Part shown: positions 1 to 7,063 of the stretch, piece after piece
How positions within the stretch are numbered: the stretch's first letter is position 1
Layout of the letters: each line of letters starts with the position of its first letter
NCBI GenBank assembly: GCA_024682015.1
Contig: JAIKZT010000012.1
Span: 1-19,677 of the forward strand
Length of the DNA: 19,677 bases
Source: Clostridia bacterium
GTDB lineage: Bacteria; Bacillota; Clostridia; Peptostreptococcales; Anaerovoracaceae
Reading direction: 5' to 3'
Notes under the pieces: model-generated
Told to the model about the DNA's origin: nothing
What the model saw: only the letters and a program-made list of their open reading frames with translations
Databases searched by the model: none
Position numbers and translations under genes: made by a program

Positions 1-638
1 TTCGCCGCTTTCTTGACCCGCTTCAGTTCCTCCATCAGGGCTTCATCCACGTGCAGCCGGCCGGCCGTATCCACGATGAGGACGTTCATGCCCTTGATCT
101 CGGCCTCTCTGCGGGCTCTGGCCGCGATGTCCGCGGGGTCCTTGCAGGCGCGGTCCGTGAACACGGGCACGTCCACCTGTCCGCCGACGACTTCGAGCTG
201 ATCGATGGCCGCAGGCCTCTGCACGTCGCAGGCCGCCAGCATGGGCTTCTTGCCCTGCTTCTTCAGGTAAGCCGCCAGCTTGGCGCAGGTCGTCGTCTTA
301 CCGGTGCCCTGCAGGCCGACCATCAGGATCGTGGTGAACCCGCTCGGCGCGTACGTGAGCTTGCTGCTGCCGCCGCCCATGAGCGCGATCAGTTCGTCGT
401 TGACGATCTTAATGACCTGCTGTGCCGGCGTAAGGCTCTTTAAGACCTCTTCGCCGAGGGCCTTTTCCTTGACGTCCGCCACGAATTCCTTGACGACCTT
501 ATAGTTGACGTCGGCTTCGAGCAGCGCCAGTTTGACCTCGCGCATGGCGTCGTTGATGTCCGCCTCGGTAAGAACGCCCTTGCCCTTCAGCTTTTTAAAT
601 ACGCCACTTAATTTTTCCGAAAGACTTTCAAAAGCCAT
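1..638 (-). CDS. ffh: Signal recognition particle GTPase Ffh, N-terminal 212 residues (cut by window edge)
   Basis: This is the protein subunit of the signal recognition particle. It binds SRP RNA and signal peptides of nascent membrane proteins and docks with FtsY by GTP hydrolysis. The visible part is the N domain (ALLEADVN, about residues 38-45) and most of the G domain. It shows the P-loop GLQGTGKTT, the DVQRPAA motif and DTAGR. The rest of the G domain and the Met-rich M domain lie beyond position 1. The start (MAFESLSEKL) is set by TAAGGA just upstream, which overlaps the ylxM stop codon; the two genes are 9 bases apart and surely cotranscribed. Identification is firm from the motifs. 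Confidence 0.97.
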   Translation of the reverse strand, partial: MAFESLSEKLSGVFKKLKGKGVLTEADINDAMREVKLALLEADVNYKVVKEFVADVKEKALGEEVLKSLTPAQQVIKIVNDELIALMGGGSSKLTYAPSGFTTILMVGLQGTGKTTTCAKLAAYLKKQGKKPMLAACDVQRPAAIDQLEVVGGQVDVPVFTDRACKDPADIAARARREAEIKGMNVLIVDTAGRLHVDEALMEELKRVKKAA

Positions 639-647
639 GGTATATCC

Positions 648-1013
648 TTACTCTTCCAGAGAGATGATGTTCTGTTTGATGCGGAGAAGCTGCGTCCGGA
701 GCGCTTCGTCTCCTTCGCGTGATCCGGCCAACGCGTCCAGCGCCGCGGCCGTCTCTTCCAGCACGCTCTCCTGCCTGCGGAACCTCGCCACCAGTCCGAG
801 CTTTTCCTCGTAATCCTGCAGCGCCTTCTCCGCCTTCTTGATGGCGTCGTGGACAGCCTGCCTGGAAATGCCAAGTTCCGCGGCGATCTCCTGCAGCGAG
901 TAATTCTCCTCGTGATAGAAGGCCAGGATCTCCTGCTGCCGCGCCGAGAGCAGCGCTCCGTAGAAGTCCAGCAGCAGGCTGATCTCGTATAAATTGTCCA
1001 GACTGTTCTTCAT
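648..1013 (-). CDS. ylxM: YlxM/p13-like helix-turn-helix protein, SRP operon
   Basis: The protein has 121 residues, the usual size of the YlxM family, whose members sit directly upstream of ffh in Firmicutes and are thought to modulate SRP. A sigma-70 region-4-like HTH is visible at about residues 35-60 (SLQEIAAELGISRQAVHDAI), followed by a charged helical C-terminus. The N-terminus (LLLDFYGALLSARQQEIL) matches the LFDFYxxLLTxxQ pattern of the family. I chose the ATG at 1013 over one 14 codons upstream because family members begin there and the longer form would run through the promoter hairpin. There is no convincing Shine-Dalgarno. The molecular role of YlxM remains poorly defined. Confidence 0.9.
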   Translation of the reverse strand: MKNSLDNLYEISLLLDFYGALLSARQQEILAFYHEENYSLQEIAAELGISRQAVHDAIKKAEKALQDYEEKLGLVARFRRQESVLEETAAALDALAGSREGDEALRTQLLRIKQNIISLEE

Positions 1014-1022
1014 ACCTGAACG

Positions 1023-1051
1023 ATGATAGCAGAAAGGAAAAGTGCTGTCAA
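1023..1051 (-). promoter_or_regulatory. SigA-type promoter for ylxM-ffh
   Basis: On the minus strand a perfect -35 TTGACA (1046-1051) is followed by a 17-base spacer and -10 TATCAT (1023-1028). The -10 ends only 9 bases before the ylxM ATG, so transcription should begin about 2-4 bases before the start codon, giving an almost leaderless message. The -35 lies inside the stem of the upstream hairpin. Confidence 0.75.
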
Positions 1052-1073
1052 GCATTTTTCCTTGACAGCACTT
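1040..1073 (-). terminator. Hairpin terminator downstream of homoserine dehydrogenase
   Basis: A perfect 13-bp inverted repeat (1040-1052 with 1061-1073, core AGTGCTGTCAAG) encloses an 8-base loop. On the minus strand the stem is followed by TTTTCCTTTC, consistent with intrinsic termination of the upstream homoserine dehydrogenase gene, whose stop codon is 14 bases away. The plus strand also has a T-rich stretch beyond the stem, but no plus-strand gene needs it. The arm proximal to ylxM also contains the ylxM -35 box. Confidence 0.7.
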
Positions 1074-1086
1074 AAAATTTTTTGAT

Positions 1087-2124
1087 TCATCTTGCCATCC
1101 GGTCCAGCACGCGGCATAGATCCGCGAACACGCCGTAGCCCGTCTGCGCGGGCTCCAGGCCGTACTGCAGGATCGTCAGCTTTCCCATCAGGTCGGTGTA
1201 CAGCGAATAGACGCCCGCCAGATCCTCCCCGGCGAACACGTCGCCCGCGGGGATCTCCTCCGGCCTCACCGTCGCGGTGATCCGCCCATCCGCGTCCTTT
1301 TCGCCGCGGCACATGAGCTTGATGACGTTGCCCCGGGCCTTCGCGGCTGCGATGTCCGCCTCCGTGATCCCGCCGATCCCGGTGCGGTCGACCTTATCCG
1401 GCGTCAATCCCGCGTCCATCAGCACGTTCATGAGCACGGTCAGTTTGGCGGCTGCGTCCCACCCCTCCGTATCCATGGAGGGGTCCGCTTCCAGGAAGCC
1501 CTGCTCGCGGCCTCTCTGCATGATGTCGCCGATGGGAACGCCCTTGGCCATCTCCTTCAGGATGAAGTTCGTCGTGGCGTTCAGGATGCCTTCCACCCGG
1601 TCGATCCGGCAGTACTGCAGGCAGCTTTCGACCATGTTGAACGTGGGCGTGCCCGCCATGACCGTCGTCTCAAAGAAGAAACAGCAGCCGTTCTCCTTCG
1701 CCAGATCGCGCAGTTCCTTGTAATGCCAGGCAAGAGGTCCTTTGTTGGCGGAAGCGGCGTGCCTTCCTCGCCGAAGCGCCGCCCGGATGTGGTCCGCGGC
1801 GGGCTGGCCCGTCCGGATGTTCATGGGCGTAAGCTCCATGAGAACGTCGTATTCCCATTCCTGTGCTGCCGCCAGCGAATCGATCCGGCAGTAACCGGGC
1901 TGGTCTGGGTCAAACCGGCCGCTCTGCTCCAGCTGACGGATGGCTTCAGCCAGATCGATCCCCTCGGGGCGATACAGGCAGCCGCGGCTTTTGGTCGTGA
2001 TGCCCACCACCAGCACGTCGATGCCTTTGCCTGCCAGGATCTTCTCCCGGGTCTGCATCAGGATGCGGGCGAACGCCTTGCCGGCCACGCCGAAGCCCAG
2101 CAGCAGGACCTTGCATGTCTTCAT
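1087..2124 (-). CDS. hom: Homoserine dehydrogenase (no ACT domain)
   Basis: This enzyme reduces aspartate semialdehyde to homoserine with NAD(P)H, the branch point to threonine and methionine. The 345-residue protein starts with a Rossmann dinucleotide motif GFGVAG (residues 10-15). It carries ANKGPL (126-131), NATTNFIL (182-189) and the substrate-site segment ADPSMDTEGWDAAAK (213-227), all characteristic of the family. It is shorter than Firmicutes enzymes with a C-terminal ACT domain, so the usual threonine feedback module appears absent. The start at 2124 has an ideal AGGAGG at 7 bases. The STAS-kinase gene ends 30 bases upstream, so the two are probably cotranscribed. No thrB or thrC is nearby. 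A related homoserine dehydrogenase-like activity cannot be excluded. Confidence 0.88.
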   Translation of the reverse strand: MKTCKVLLLGFGVAGKAFARILMQTREKILAGKGIDVLVVGITTKSRGCLYRPEGIDLAEAIRQLEQSGRFDPDQPGYCRIDSLAAAQEWEYDVLMELTPMNIRTGQPAADHIRAALRRGRHAASANKGPLAWHYKELRDLAKENGCCFFFETTVMAGTPTFNMVESCLQYCRIDRVEGILNATTNFILKEMAKGVPIGDIMQRGREQGFLEADPSMDTEGWDAAAKLTVLMNVLMDAGLTPDKVDRTGIGGITEADIAAAKARGNVIKLMCRGEKDADGRITATVRPEEIPAGDVFAGEDLAGVYSLYTDLMGKLTILQYGLEPAQTGYGVFADLCRVLDRMAR

Positions 2125-2131
2125 GAATGTG

Positions 2132-2139
2132 CCTCCTTT
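2132..2139 (-). promoter_or_regulatory. Ribosome binding site that fixes the hom start
   Basis: On the minus strand AAAGGAGG ends 7 bases before the ATG at 2124. This favours that start over the in-frame ATG at 2142, which would place the Shine-Dalgarno inside the gene. Confidence 0.8.
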
Positions 2140-2154
2140 CAATGGTCAAACGGG

Positions 2155-3321
2155 CTAAAACACCAGCGAATCCACCTTTCCGAGCACTTCCAGCAGCTTT
2201 TCCCGCCAGATGGCGATGGCCTCCTTTTCCTGCTCCGTCTTGTCGAAGCCGTGGCGCAGAGCGCGGCTGATCAGGCGGGTGTAGCCCATCACGCGCGCCT
2301 TGTCCTCCACTTCGCGAAGGCGCCCCTCGTCTTCCGTTTCCAGGTAAGCCGCCAGCGTCTTCTGCCAGAAGCGGCGGCCCGTCTCGAAGTCAAAACCCTG
2401 AAAGTCCAGGATCGCTTCCTTGTCCAGCTCGTAGAAGCCCACGAAGGCGTTGAAGATGTTGCCGAGCTCGAAGATGGGGTGACCCGTCGCCAGCGTGTCC
2501 ATGTCGATGAGCAGGACTTCGCCGCTCTGCAGCATCAGGTTCTTCGTATGATAATCCCCGTGGACCATGTGCGGGTCACGTGGGACGGCCAAAACGAGCG
2601 AAAGCACTTTCTCCCCCGCCTCCTTCGGCAGCGCAGGCAGCGCCGTTTGGACCCACATGAGCGCGGTCTTCTGGATGTCGGGGAGTTTTCCTTCCGGCAC
2701 GACCGTTCCGTGGATCAGCTTCAGCAGCTTCACGTACTCGTCCACGCACCAGTCCAGCTTCGAAGGATCCGCCGCCAGAATGCCAGAAAACGATTGCGCG
2801 CTCAGCATCTCGAATACGGAGCCGTAGCTGTCTTGGACGCGCACCACGTCGTAGGAGATGGCTGTCGGAATGCCGAGGATGAGCGCGAGCCTCGCCACTT
2901 CCCGCTCGTGCAGGATGTCCGTGAGCGCATCCGCGTTCTTGTAGACCTTCACCACGTTGTCGCCGTCGATGCGGTAGATCTTGCCGTTGGCGCCTTCGCC
3001 GATCTCCTCGCAGCCTTCGATCGAGATCGTGCGGTAATCCTTCTCGATGTCGATGATCTGGGCGATGCCCGTCATCTCAAAGACCTCGTACACGTCCGGC
3101 TTGACCCGCTCAATCCTCATGTCCGGGCACGTTCCGCGCAGATGCAGGATGATCCTCAGGCCCGCGCTGGAGATGTAGTCGAGATCCCGCGCGTCTAAAA
3201 CGAGCGGCGTTCCCCCTTTTTCCTCCATCTGCGCGCGGATGTCCTTTTCCGCCTGCTGCGCGTTATTCGAATCGATCCTGCCGAAGAGCCTGATGCGGCA
3301 GGGTTCACTGTTCATCGTCAT
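2155..3321 (-). CDS. STAS domain fused to APH-like kinase (Fb_sc_TIGR02172-like)
   Basis: The 388-residue protein has two parts. Residues about 9-95 form a STAS (anti-sigma-factor-antagonist) domain with LDYISSAGLR, in which Ser51 or Ser52 is at the position phosphorylated in SpoIIAA/RsbV. Residues about 100-370 form a kinase of the aminoglycoside/choline kinase superfamily. It has a glycine-rich loop IGEGANGK (107-114), VVKVYK with Lys125, a catalytic loop HGDYHTKN (254-261) and the metal-binding Asp273 in LIDMDT. The architecture resembles a family I recall as TIGR02172. The gene overlaps the upstream phosphatase by 17 bases, which indicates translational coupling and a shared function. My inference is that the phosphatase dephosphorylates the STAS serine and the fused kinase may rephosphorylate it or act as the output. 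The kinase substrate is unknown; antibiotic resistance is unlikely in this context. Confidence 0.85.
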   Translation of the reverse strand: MTMNSEPCRIRLFGRIDSNNAQQAEKDIRAQMEEKGGTPLVLDARDLDYISSAGLRIILHLRGTCPDMRIERVKPDVYEVFEMTGIAQIIDIEKDYRTISIEGCEEIGEGANGKIYRIDGDNVVKVYKNADALTDILHEREVARLALILGIPTAISYDVVRVQDSYGSVFEMLSAQSFSGILAADPSKLDWCVDEYVKLLKLIHGTVVPEGKLPDIQKTALMWVQTALPALPKEAGEKVLSLVLAVPRDPHMVHGDYHTKNLMLQSGEVLLIDMDTLATGHPIFELGNIFNAFVGFYELDKEAILDFQGFDFETGRRFWQKTLAAYLETEDEGRLREVEDKARVMGYTRLISRALRHGFDKTEQEKEAIAIWREKLLEVLGKVDSLVF

Positions 3322-4966
3322 GCTGTCTTTCCTCTTGATTATTGTTTGCGTTGTATGCCAGGCAGAGCATCGTCAGGTCGTCGAACTGCTCCGCGTCCTT
3401 TACAAAGCCGTCCACCGCGCTGCGCACGCGCCCCAGCAGTTCCCGCGGGCTTAAAAACTTCTCTTCGTTGAGCGCGGCGATCATCCTGTCCGTGCCAAAC
3501 AGGCGCTTATCGGCATCCGTCGCCTCAGGCACGCCGTCCGTATACACGAAGATCTGCGACCCGCATTGCAGGCGTATCTCGTAATCCTTATAGGAAATGC
3601 CGTCCATGGCGCCGATGACGAGGCCGTGCTTGTCTTTATAGAGCTCGTAAACCCCTTCGGGCGTGCGGACCGCCGGATATTCGTGCCCCGCGTTCGCGGC
3701 AATGAGGCGGCCGGTGGACAGCTCCAGGATACCCAGCCAGACGGATACGAACATCTCCAGTTTGTTGTTCGCGCAGATGTCGCGGTTCACGTAGGCCAGG
3801 ATCTCGGCGGGGCTGCCGCCCATGCGGGCTCTGTCGCGGATCATGATGTTCGTGACCATCATGAAGAGCGCGGCCGGAATGCCCTTGCCCGAAACGTCGC
3901 CGATCACGAGGGCGATGTGATCCTCGTCCACGGGGAAAAAATTATAGAAATCGCCGCCGACCTCTTTCGCGGGCGACATGGAAGCGAAGATGTCGATCTC
4001 CGGGTGCTCCGGAAAAGCCGGAAAGTCGTTGGGTACGGAATTCATCTGGATCTGGCTGGCCAGGTTCAGCTCCGCGGACAGCCGCTCCCTCTCCGCCGTG
4101 GCAGCGGTCAGATCGGCGATGTACTGGACCATGTCCGATTCCATGGTATCGATGGAAGCGGCCAGATCCGCGATCTCCTTGTAATTGCTGATCCGGCCCA
4201 GCGGCTTTCCCAGCGTGTTTTCGCTGGCGAAGCGCTTCGCTTCCTTCGAGATGTCCGCGATGGGCGTCACGATGCGCCTCCTCATGTAAAATGCGCCGAA
4301 AAAGCCGGCTAAAAGGATCAGGAAGACCGACTCGCTGGCCATGTCCCTCAGATACGGGCGCCGCGCGTCCAGCAGTTCCCGGATGGGCCGCTGCATGCAG
4401 AGAATGGCCCGTACGTCGCCCGATTCCCCTTTGACAGGGACCATCGCCGTGATGTGCGCGTGCGCCCCGCCTGTCGTCCGGATGCGGTAGATCGTCTCGT
4501 AGGGAGATCCTTCTTCGTAGATGGCCTTGTACTTCAGCGCGTACTCCTCGTTCGTGGTATCGCGCCGATACCCCGCTTCCCAGGGCGTGTACGACGTATC
4601 GTCCACCGAGTTGTCCACGGCATTGAAGACCGAGACGAAGCGGCCGTAATCGCTCTGATCCACCTGAATGACGTAGACGAGCGATACGTGTATGCGCCGG
4701 CAGTACTCGTCCAGCGCGTCCTTCGTCCGCTGATACTCCTCCATCCGCTCGCCCCGCAGGTAATCCTCGAGATGATCCCCCGAGATGAGCGCCGTCGCCG
4801 TGTCCGCCATGTGGTAGGTGGTCGAGGCGTATTCCTTCTGGAAGGCGTCGGTGAAGTTGATGAGGCCTATGATCCCGGCCAGCATCCCGGCGACCGCGAG
4901 CAGCAGGATCGTGCCCCCTATGATGTTGAACGCCATGTTGGCGCGCAGCTTATTTAATCTGTTCAT
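3305..4966 (-). CDS. Membrane-anchored PP2C (SpoIIE/RsbU-type) phosphatase with sensor and HAMP
   Basis: The 553-residue protein has TM1 at about residues 12-36, an extracytoplasmic region of about 170 residues, TM2 at about 211-228 and a HAMP-like linker to about 280. A short coiled coil leads to a PP2C serine phosphatase at about 300-540. The metal-binding signatures are present: EVGGDFYNF (about 331), GDVSGKGIPAALF (about 354), YTDGVPEA (about 474) and FDDLTML (about 527), so the enzyme should be active. Such proteins dephosphorylate STAS antagonists in response to external signals. The STAS-kinase gene starts inside its 3' end, which makes that protein the likely substrate. The extracytoplasmic domain resembles a Cache/PAS-type sensor in size, but I cannot name it. 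No Shine-Dalgarno precedes the ATG, and a terminator-like hairpin ends about 14 bases before it. Confidence 0.9.
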   Translation of the reverse strand: MNRLNKLRANMAFNIIGGTILLLAVAGMLAGIIGLINFTDAFQKEYASTTYHMADTATALISGDHLEDYLRGERMEEYQRTKDALDEYCRRIHVSLVYVIQVDQSDYGRFVSVFNAVDNSVDDTSYTPWEAGYRRDTTNEEYALKYKAIYEEGSPYETIYRIRTTGGAHAHITAMVPVKGESGDVRAILCMQRPIRELLDARRPYLRDMASESVFLILLAGFFGAFYMRRRIVTPIADISKEAKRFASENTLGKPLGRISNYKEIADLAASIDTMESDMVQYIADLTAATAERERLSAELNLASQIQMNSVPNDFPAFPEHPEIDIFASMSPAKEVGGDFYNFFPVDEDHIALVIGDVSGKGIPAALFMMVTNIMIRDRARMGGSPAEILAYVNRDICANNKLEMFVSVWLGILELSTGRLIAANAGHEYPAVRTPEGVYELYKDKHGLVIGAMDGISYKDYEIRLQCGSQIFVYTDGVPEATDADKRLFGTDRMIAALNEEKFLSPRELLGRVRSAVDGFVKDAEQFDDLTMLCLAYNANNNQEERQHDDEQ

Positions 4967-4980
4967 AGGCGCGTCATTTG

Positions 4981-5015
4981 AAAAAGCCGCCGGCCTGCGT
5001 TGGCATGCGGCGGCT
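4981..5015 (-). terminator. Intrinsic terminator after the decarboxylase gene
   Basis: An 8-bp GC-rich stem (4985-4992 AGCCGCCG with 5008-5015 CGGCGGCT) may carry a 3-bp inner extension. On the minus strand it is followed by TTTTTC. It lies between the decarboxylase stop (5024) and the phosphatase ATG (4966), so it also forms the leader of the phosphatase gene. Confidence 0.7.
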
Positions 5016-5023
5016 GAATGGTT

Positions 5024-6484
5024 CTATTCTCTGATCACCAGGAGCGTCGACAGCGTAGGGTCAGACGGTCCGTGGATGTGTCCATTGCGCTGGCGGAAAG
5101 CCTCGATGTATTCCCAGACTTCCGTGCTCATGCGCTCTCCCTGATAGATGACAGGAATGCCCGGCGGATAAGGCGCGATCATTTCAGCCACGATGCGGCC
5201 GCGGCACTCGACCCAAGGCACGCGCTCGCGCTCCAGGAAATAGGCAGCCCGCGGGCTCAGCACGTAATCCGGTTGGGGCGGCAGTTTTTCGCCGGGAGGC
5301 AGAGGTTCCCCTTCAGGCGCAAAGCGCCTGGAGATGTCCTCCAGCGCCGCGACGAGTTTGTCGATCTCCTCCTGCACGTTCGCGTACGTGACGATGGCCA
5401 CCACGTTGCGGTAGTCGGGCAGCTCGACCTCCACGTCGTAATCGTCGAACAGGATCTTTTTCAGGTTGAACCCGGTAATTCCGATGTCGTCCGCGGAAAT
5501 GATGAGCCGCGTCGTGTCCAGACCGTGGATGCCGGCCCGGCCGATGAGCTCCTTGCCCGCGCAGGAAAGCCCCGGGATGCGGTTGATGCGCTCCCGCGCG
5601 TCGTCCGACAGCTCCACGGCACGGTCGATCATCTCGGCACCGTGCAGCGCCATGTGCTGGCGGGCGCAGTCTAAGGACGTCATGAGCAGATACGAGGGCG
5701 ACGTGCTCTGCACGAGCGTGAGGTTTGCCTCCAGCAGGTTCTTCGTAACGAGGTCGGACTTGATGTGGATCATGGAGCTCTGTGTAAGGGAGCCGGTGAC
5801 CTTGTGGATGCTCTGCACCGCCATGTCCGCTCCCTGCTCGATCGCGCCGCGCGGCAGTTTGTCGGAGAAATAGCAGTGCGCGCCGTGCGCCTCGTCCACC
5901 ATCAGGATCGCGTCGTGCGCATGACAGACGCGGGCGATGCCTTCAAGGTCGCTCGTGATGCCGTAATACGTCGGGCTGACCACGAGAACGCCCTTGCAGT
6001 CCGGGTTCTGGCGGAACATCTCTTCGACCTGTCCCGGGGTGATCCCGCCGTGAAGCCCCCATTCCTGCTCGATCTGGGGCATGATGTACACGGGTTTGCC
6101 GCCGCCGATGATGAGCCCCATCAGCACGGATTTGTGAGCGTTTCGGGGGATGGCGATCTTGGCGCCGCCGTGCGATGCCGTAACGACCATCGCCTGGTTG
6201 CCGCAGGTGCTGCCGTTGACGAGGAAATGCGTGTAATCCGCGCCCCACAGATCCGCGGCCAGCTGCTCGGCCTCCTTGATGGGGCCGCTGGCGTGGTGCA
6301 GGTCGTCCGTGAGCGGCGTCTCGGACAGATCGAACTTGAAGATCTCGTCGCCTACCTGTTTGCGCCACGTCTCGTTGATGCCCCGCTCGTAGCGGTGTCC
6401 GGGGATGTGGAAGAACGCGGGGTTCTTCTCGTTATATGCCATGATCGCCTCGTATAGGGGCATGCGCTTCTGGTCTTCTTTCAT
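5024..6484 (-). CDS. Orn/Lys/Arg decarboxylase, fold-type I PLP enzyme (SpeA/YaaO-like)
   Basis: This is a 486-residue PLP-dependent amino acid decarboxylase of the short group lacking the N-terminal wing domain, close in length to Bacillus SpeA. The PLP lysine is Lys228 in SIHKVTGSLTQSS. Asp197 in DEAHGAH contacts the pyridine nitrogen. HIPGHR (26-31) and FLVNGSTCGNQAM (87-99) are family landmarks. The C-terminal decarboxylase domain is present (PYPPGIPVIYQGE). It makes a polyamine precursor such as agmatine, cadaverine or putrescine; the sequence alone does not settle which. The start is uncertain between residue 1 and Met8: AAGGAG lies 12 bases before the first ATG, somewhat far. No spermidine synthase or agmatinase is adjacent. 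The terminator just downstream suggests it is transcribed on its own. Confidence 0.92.
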   Translation of the reverse strand: MKEDQKRMPLYEAIMAYNEKNPAFFHIPGHRYERGINETWRKQVGDEIFKFDLSETPLTDDLHHASGPIKEAEQLAADLWGADYTHFLVNGSTCGNQAMVVTASHGGAKIAIPRNAHKSVLMGLIIGGGKPVYIMPQIEQEWGLHGGITPGQVEEMFRQNPDCKGVLVVSPTYYGITSDLEGIARVCHAHDAILMVDEAHGAHCYFSDKLPRGAIEQGADMAVQSIHKVTGSLTQSSMIHIKSDLVTKNLLEANLTLVQSTSPSYLLMTSLDCARQHMALHGAEMIDRAVELSDDARERINRIPGLSCAGKELIGRAGIHGLDTTRLIISADDIGITGFNLKKILFDDYDVEVELPDYRNVVAIVTYANVQEEIDKLVAALEDISRRFAPEGEPLPPGEKLPPQPDYVLSPRAAYFLERERVPWVECRGRIVAEMIAPYPPGIPVIYQGERMSTEVWEYIEAFRQRNGHIHGPSDPTLSTLLVIRE

Positions 6485-6586
6485 CGCCGGTATCAGCTCC
6501 TTATTTATTCATCATTTTTTTCAAATCATTTGCCTTCGGGGTCCTGTCGGCTTTTCAAATTTGAGATTTCATGATGTTAGAATAAT

Positions 6587-6610
6587 GCCCCGGCCCGTAA
6601 AAGCCGAGGC
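6587..6610 (-). terminator. Weak hairpin terminator after the gtrA-like gene
   Basis: On the minus strand GCCTCGGC pairs with GCCGGGGC (one G-U pair, 8-base loop), followed by ATTATTCT. The tract is U-rich but interrupted, so termination may be partial. The rest of 6485-6643 is AT-rich leader with nothing recognisable. Confidence 0.45.
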
Positions 6611-6643
6611 TGCAATTTCATTATGGACCATTCTGGGGAAATG

Positions 6644-7063
6644 TCAATCCGTTTGCTTCTGCTCGAGGAATATCTTGCGCGAGAAGAAGCTCCACACCAT
6701 GACGGTGCCCGACGTGAACACCTTCGCGAGCATGTAGTAGAGGCCTGCCTTGTCCACGAGCATCCACATGAGCAGCGTCGTAAGGCCCAGCCCGATCAGG
6801 TTGAGCACGGCGAACACCGCAAACTCCTCCTTCTTGTCCCGGCCTTCCCTGCCCTTGAACACGAAGCGCATGGACAGGATGTAGTTGATGATGGTGGACA
6901 GGATGAAGGCGATGATCGCGGACGCCAGGTACCAGATGCCCAGGTATTCAGTAAGGACCCGCAGCAGGACGAAATCCAGCAGGGTCACCGTGCAGCCGAC
7001 GATCACGAAGTTGCGCAGCTGCACGAAGTACTTATTCCACAGTTTTTTGAACAGTTCAATCAT
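6644..7063 (-). CDS. GtrA-family four-TM membrane protein
   Basis: The 139-residue protein is almost entirely hydrophobic, with four predicted membrane helices at about residues 17-38, 43-65, 80-100 and 105-125. The GtrA/DPMS family hallmark RFVF (about residues 66-69) sits between helices 2 and 3, followed by a basic loop. Known members move polyprenyl-phosphate-linked sugars across the membrane or assist glycosyltransferases in cell-wall or O-antigen glycosylation. The ATG overlaps the end of the M20 hydrolase gene by 8 bases, so translation is coupled. There is no glycosyltransferase nearby to suggest which sugar lipid it serves. Confidence 0.88.
   Translation of the reverse strand: MIELFKKLWNKYFVQLRNFVIVGCTVTLLDFVLLRVLTEYLGIWYLASAIIAFILSTIINYILSMRFVFKGREGRDKKEEFAVFAVLNLIGLGLTTLLMWMLVDKAGLYYMLAKVFTSGTVMVWSFFSRKIFLEQKQTD

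Noticed and set aside
1723..3198. Long plus-strand open frame (491 codons) opposite hom and the STAS-kinase gene
   Set aside because: It is antisense to two genes with clear family motifs, has His/Arg/Gln-rich shadow composition, no ribosome binding site and no recognisable domain.
6485..6586. Riboswitch in the decarboxylase leader
   Set aside because: Some short complementary segments exist (GCC/GGC, AAATC/GATTT), but no known aptamer pattern could be matched.
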